This document shows, one piece after another, positions 60,949-64,000 of a stretch of 64,000 bases of DNA. The position numbers and the translations under genes were made by a program. The notes under the pieces are model-generated. The model made no database searches and was not told the origin of the DNA. It worked only from the letters and a program-made list of their open reading frames with translations. Each line of letters opens with the position of its first letter. Within the stretch, counting starts at the first letter, position 1. This DNA is from a gamma proteobacterium NOR5-3 (GTDB taxonomy: Bacteria > Pseudomonadota > Gammaproteobacteria > Pseudomonadales > Halieaceae), in assembly GCA_000158155.1 (NCBI GenBank), contig DS999407.1, positions 67,919-131,918 of the forward strand, in the 5' to 3' direction.

Positions 60949-61740
60949 CTAAGAGACGATATCGCATTCAGGCATCTTCGGCCCAACATGGTGCGCGATG
61001 CGAGACTCGAGTTCCTTGCGACCGGACGCGATCAGGATGATGTCCTTGGGCGACAAACCAAAGATGTCGCTGACCTGGCGCGAGAAATGGGCAGCGTCGG
61101 CGTAACCGGCTCGCATACTTGCGTCACCGACAGCACTCCCCTCCAACACAAGCGACATCCCCACCATGGCGCGGCGCCACACAAGATAGCTACGCCACGG
61201 CGTACCAGTCTGAGCGGAAAACAAATGCAGAAAGCGGCTCTCAGATAAGTTAACAAGCCTGAGAGCCGCCTGCAGGGACACATCGGCCCATCTCCCGCTC
61301 AATTCCATTTCTTCAAGCCACCTGAGCACATCGGACACCCGCGCATCCAAAGGAACCTCGTGGCCAGGGCTCAACAAGTCAGCCAGCATCGTCGGTGCAC
61401 TGCTGGGATCACCATCCCAGACGCTGCCAGTCAATACCCCCGCATCAAACCCTCTACGCTCAGGTGGCCGAAGAGCAGCGGCATACGCTGGATCGATCAT
61501 CGCGACCAATCCAGCTTCCATTTCAATGCCGTGAACCACACCGCCATCGATCGCCACACAGGGGCCAATGAGCTCGGCGTTCCCGACCATCGCGCGCACC
61601 ACCGTGCCTGGCGCGGCCCAATTGATCTGCGCTGCGTAATGTTTATTGATATTGCTGTGCAACGGTGACCCGGAGATGAGAACGTGGGCATCGATACGTT
61701 GCACCAGGTGGTTTTCGAACACATATGTTTTATCGGGCAT
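60949..61740 (-). CDS. AraC-family regulator, non-Arabinose_bd type (paralogue 2)
   Basis: A 263-aa regulator. The N-terminal beta-rich sensor matches the gene at 51938 (VLISGSPL, INWAAPGTVVRAMVGNAELIG) and the C-terminal HTH spans about 165-250 (VNLSESRFLHLFSAQTGTPWRSYLVWRR, GDASMRAGYADAAHFSRQVSDIFGLSP). It lies directly upstream of the Tat nitroreductase on the same strand. The two AraC proteins are 9 kb apart and convergently placed relative to the region between them. Confidence 0.85.
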   Translation of the reverse strand: MPDKTYVFENHLVQRIDAHVLISGSPLHSNINKHYAAQINWAAPGTVVRAMVGNAELIGPCVAIDGGVVHGIEMEAGLVAMIDPAYAAALRPPERRGFDAGVLTGSVWDGDPSSAPTMLADLLSPGHEVPLDARVSDVLRWLEEMELSGRWADVSLQAALRLVNLSESRFLHLFSAQTGTPWRSYLVWRRAMVGMSLVLEGSAVGDASMRAGYADAAHFSRQVSDIFGLSPKDIILIASGRKELESRIAHHVGPKMPECDIVS

Positions 61741-62339
61741 CTTGCACCTCCAAATCTTATCGAGTGAGACTGAGCGTCGGCTTTTGTCACCGGGTAGACG
61801 CGATGGCTAGCAACGAGATCAAGTACGCTGATATGCACAATGCAGAGACTAATGAACATCTGCGCAAGAAAGTTGAATAATCTAGCTCTATACTGTGTTC
61901 ATGATCACAATTGAGCTCGATGCAGCCACCCGCGCGAACTTGGACGCTATATCCTGACACCGCAGTAGCAACTTTATTAGAAGAGACCCTCAAGCAGCCG
62001 AGAACAGGCACGTCTTAAGAAATCACTCTGAGCGTTGTGGGAACGTGTTCGACGGTACGCGCTGACTTTCTGAAGAACAGTATCCGTCGCAACATGGTGT
62101 GAGCACTCGAGCGTATCGAGGTGATCTTCGAATTCATCTACAAGTGTCCCCCCCATATCGATTTGCATCCAAAACTGACCTGGGGGGATGCGGGCAAAAT
62201 CAACATGCCGTGGTTAGCCTGAGCAGCCAGTCAGCGATCGACGCGTTGTAACCGCTGAGTCTGGGTCGGTAGCGATGGCACTTCTCAGACTCTCGGAACG
62301 CCCGGCAAGCTTTCCTGATCGATAGACCACTTTTTAATC
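61741..62339 (+). other. Intergenic region, nothing firm
   Basis: About 600 bp without a convincing gene. A plus-strand ATG at 61901 opens 18 codons only (ITIELDAATRANLDAIS), and a 63-codon minus-strand frame at 61977-62168 has no supporting features. It probably contains decayed IS flank. Confidence 0.4.
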
Positions 62340-62640
62340 CCGCGCGCTGTGCCATCTACCTTGCGTCGATATGGCTTCTCCACATTTTTTTCGAAAGCCT
62401 CCGCGACTTTCTCAGCCTTGAGCTACTCTTCTCCATACACCTTTTTCAACCGCGCGTATTCGGCGTCCAACTCCTTCAGCCGTTTCATTCTCGACGGGTA
62501 CATGCCACCGCACCTGGAACGGCTAGTTGTAGAAAATGGCGTTGCCGACGCCGTTCTTAGGGCACACATCCGCCATCGATAGGAGCGCCTCCGGTTCGTT
62601 CAGCGCCTGAAGTATTTGAGCTTCTGTGTGTCAGCTTTTC
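62340..62640 (-). pseudogene. IS3-family transposase OrfA remnant
   Basis: Minus-strand pieces in shifting frames read TEAQILQALNEPEALLSMADVCPKNGVGNAIFYN, then SRMKRLKELDAEYARLKKVYGEE, then LKAEKVAEAFEKNVEKPYRR. This is the order of an IS3-type OrfA helix-turn-helix and leucine zipper. In-frame stops and frameshifts make it inactive. No OrfB was seen. Confidence 0.75.
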
Positions 62641-62771
62641 TTGATGCGTCGCATTGTCCTGCGTGGGAGAAAGTCTAGGTCTAATTCCCGTAATTTTCGA
62701 GGGGATTACAAATGCGCGTTGCGAGGAACGCTGGCCCGTGGTCGACAGACCCGCGCAAATGGAATACGAAC

Positions 62772-64000
62772 TCAATCGACAGAAATTACGCATGCTGAAG
62801 ATGAAACGGGGCTTATGTAAGGTACGTAATCGCGTGCCGATTCGACAAATTCTTTTCGGGAATAGACCCTTGGGTAGTGTGATGTAACAACACTACTGAA
62901 CTGCAACCCCAGCTTTTCCAAACTGGCGGCCAAGTCCACCGTATTTGCTGTCGCCAGTGGCACCGTATCCGCGTACGAATCACCATAGTGGTCAGCCTGA
63001 AAAATCAGTCCTATCGAGGGAACGTGAACCACGAGATTGCTCGAAGCATGGGGGGATTGAATATCGTAAACATCGATACGGTTATCTCCTTCACCCAGTG
63101 TTAGTTCATCGTTCACTATCAGATATGACAGCTCACTTGACGCTGTCGCCTGCAAAACGGGTTGATTTTCACCAACAGTGACCAGCGCCGTCTCCAATTC
63201 CGTGACGTCTCGAACTCCAACTACATGGTCCTGGTGATGATGTGTGACTACAACAAAACGAAGAGGCTGCTGATCGCCAGTGGTTTCACGATAGATCTGT
63301 AAACGCTGAGCCAGTCCCGCAGTGGCTCCAACTGCGACCAGACCATCAGAAGAAGCTATAAACAGCGAATACCCGAAACTCTGACCCACGTGAAAGACTT
63401 GATCTGAAAAACGATTGATTACAGGCTTCGCATCAAACAACTCCTCACCTTCTCGGACATAGTCATCGGGCACCCTGAACAGCTCAGGTTGGAGCGATTG
63501 ATTGAACCGAGCATCTCTACACATGCTGACGTACTGAAGTCCATCAGCATTAGAAACCGTCACACTTCCTGCAGTCATGGTTCCATCAACGTCGAAATGC
63601 TCACTAAACTGATAATCGACAGAACTGTACGCGCTTTCTCTGGTCATTCTTGTGATCAGCCCAGACACACTATCAATCCAAAGCGTCCTCTCAAGCCCCT
63701 CGGTAGAACGGATCAGCACGCGATCGTGCGGTCGACCTCGGAAAAATGCAGACTCAAGACGTGTGGCGGCATCCTCCGCTAACAGAAGCTCTCGAGCGAG
63801 AAGCGTGTCCGTACTACTCCCCGCCCTAGCTATGATATCAGCAGCATTAACGCCCACCACCTCTCCCCAGGTCTTCTCGCGAGGCATGATGTTCCAAGCG
63901 TCATCACCCTTGAAGATTGACGCCATCGGTTGCACACCGTCATTGCCATCCTGCCTCATCTCGCGGTAGAGGCCACCTGACTCTAGATCATAGGCTATTC
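62772..64000 (-). CDS. Metallo-beta-lactamase-fold hydrolase (5' end outside the window)
   Basis: The frame remains open through base 64000, so the protein extends beyond the visible 409 residues; the ATG at 63959 is internal (preceded by IAYDLESGGLYRE in frame). A beta-rich N-terminal part resembling lipoprotein-carrier folds precedes the MBL domain. The zinc motif is VVTHHHQDH near residues 250-258 of the 63959 frame, with later ligands in IFQADHYGDSY. Proteins of this layout are often exported hydrolases of unknown substrate in environmental bacteria. Confidence 0.8.
   Translation of the reverse strand, partial: IAYDLESGGLYREMRQDGNDGVQPMASIFKGDDAWNIMPREKTWGEVVGVNAADIIARAGSSTDTLLARELLLAEDAATRLESAFFRGRPHDRVLIRSTEGLERTLWIDSVSGLITRMTRESAYSSVDYQFSEHFDVDGTMTAGSVTVSNADGLQYVSMCRDARFNQSLQPELFRVPDDYVREGEELFDAKPVINRFSDQVFHVGQSFGYSLFIASSDGLVAVGATAGLAQRLQIYRETTGDQQPLRFVVVTHHHQDHVVGVRDVTELETALVTVGENQPVLQATASSELSYLIVNDELTLGEGDNRIDVYDIQSPHASSNLVVHVPSIGLIFQADHYGDSYADTVPLATANTVDLAASLEKLGLQFSSVVTSHYPRVYSRKEFVESARDYVPYISPVSSSACVISVD

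Noticed and set aside
61977-62168. A 63-codon minus-strand ORF after the IS3 remnant
   Set aside because: No recognisable protein, weak start and location in decayed IS flank; not supported as a gene.
1-64000. CRISPR arrays, rRNA operons, intact tRNA genes or phage structural genes
   Set aside because: No regularly spaced repeats, no rRNA-like sequence and no capsid, terminase or tail motifs were seen; only the dead tRNA-Met remnant.

Overview
The window looks like accessory chromosome of an aerobic, Gram-negative gammaproteobacterium, probably marine. The evidence is two TonB-dependent receptors, a TRAP transporter, Tat-exported oxidoreductases, several AraC regulators with an Arabinose_bd-type sensor domain, c-type cytochromes, and IS481-, ISL3-, IS3- and IS1182-like remnants. 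No rRNA, intact tRNA, ribosomal protein or replication gene was seen, so the species cannot be fixed. Base composition shifts from gene to gene: the diguanylate cyclase, the first DUF1254 gene and the beta-propeller gene are AT-richer than the LuxR, TonB-receptor and amine-oxidase genes. This suggests a mosaic built by transfer.

Region 1 (1-14.6 kb): a solute-binding-domain diguanylate cyclase sits between two direct copies of a ~150 bp repeat. It is followed by three minus-strand DUF1254/DUF1214 exported proteins, an HdeD-like membrane protein, a plus-strand TRAP operon (TatT lipoprotein, DctP, DctQ, DctM), a fourth DUF1254 gene and an HTH-only AraC protein. A 14-15 bp motif (coding strand about TGGCGCgAAATGGCC) recurs seven times, mostly upstream of the minus-strand genes, and suggests a shared regulon.

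Region 2 (14.8-28 kb): two tandem MalT-like LuxR regulators share an almost identical ATPase block and HTH block but have diverged sensor repeats. A convergent TonB receptor, a divergent AraC gene, an acyl-CoA ligase with a truncated flavoprotein behind it, a sulfatase pseudogene and an SDR dehydrogenase follow.

Region 3 (28-42 kb): this looks like a catabolic locus. It holds a heme-motif/beta-propeller protein, an AraC regulator, a TonB receptor followed by a terminator, then a co-directional run of Tat-type flavin amine oxidase, RidA-like protein, diheme cytochrome c, alpha/beta hydrolase and DUF3604 protein. An OruR-like AraC gene and a fatty-acid desaturase close it. Uptake followed by periplasmic oxidation of an amine-containing or hydrophobic substrate is the simplest reading, but the substrate is not shown.

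Region 4 (42-56.6 kb): IS remnants and a decayed tRNA-Met border the most unusual block. It is a divergent regulator-like gene and a five-gene operon containing a 762-aa tyrosine-recombinase-like protein, a 279-aa recombinase-like protein in which the nucleophile tyrosine appears to be phenylalanine, a 523-aa protein overlapping it, and two unrecognised proteins. An AraC gene and a Ser/Thr kinase-TPR gene split by a frameshift follow.

Region 5 (56.6-64 kb): cytochrome b561 and YceI form a pair. A tight run of small ORFs ends in a truncated IS1182-like transposase. A Tat-exported nitroreductase-fold protein, a second AraC of the same type as the one at 51.9 kb, an IS3 remnant and a metallo-beta-lactamase-fold protein that runs off the window complete the region.
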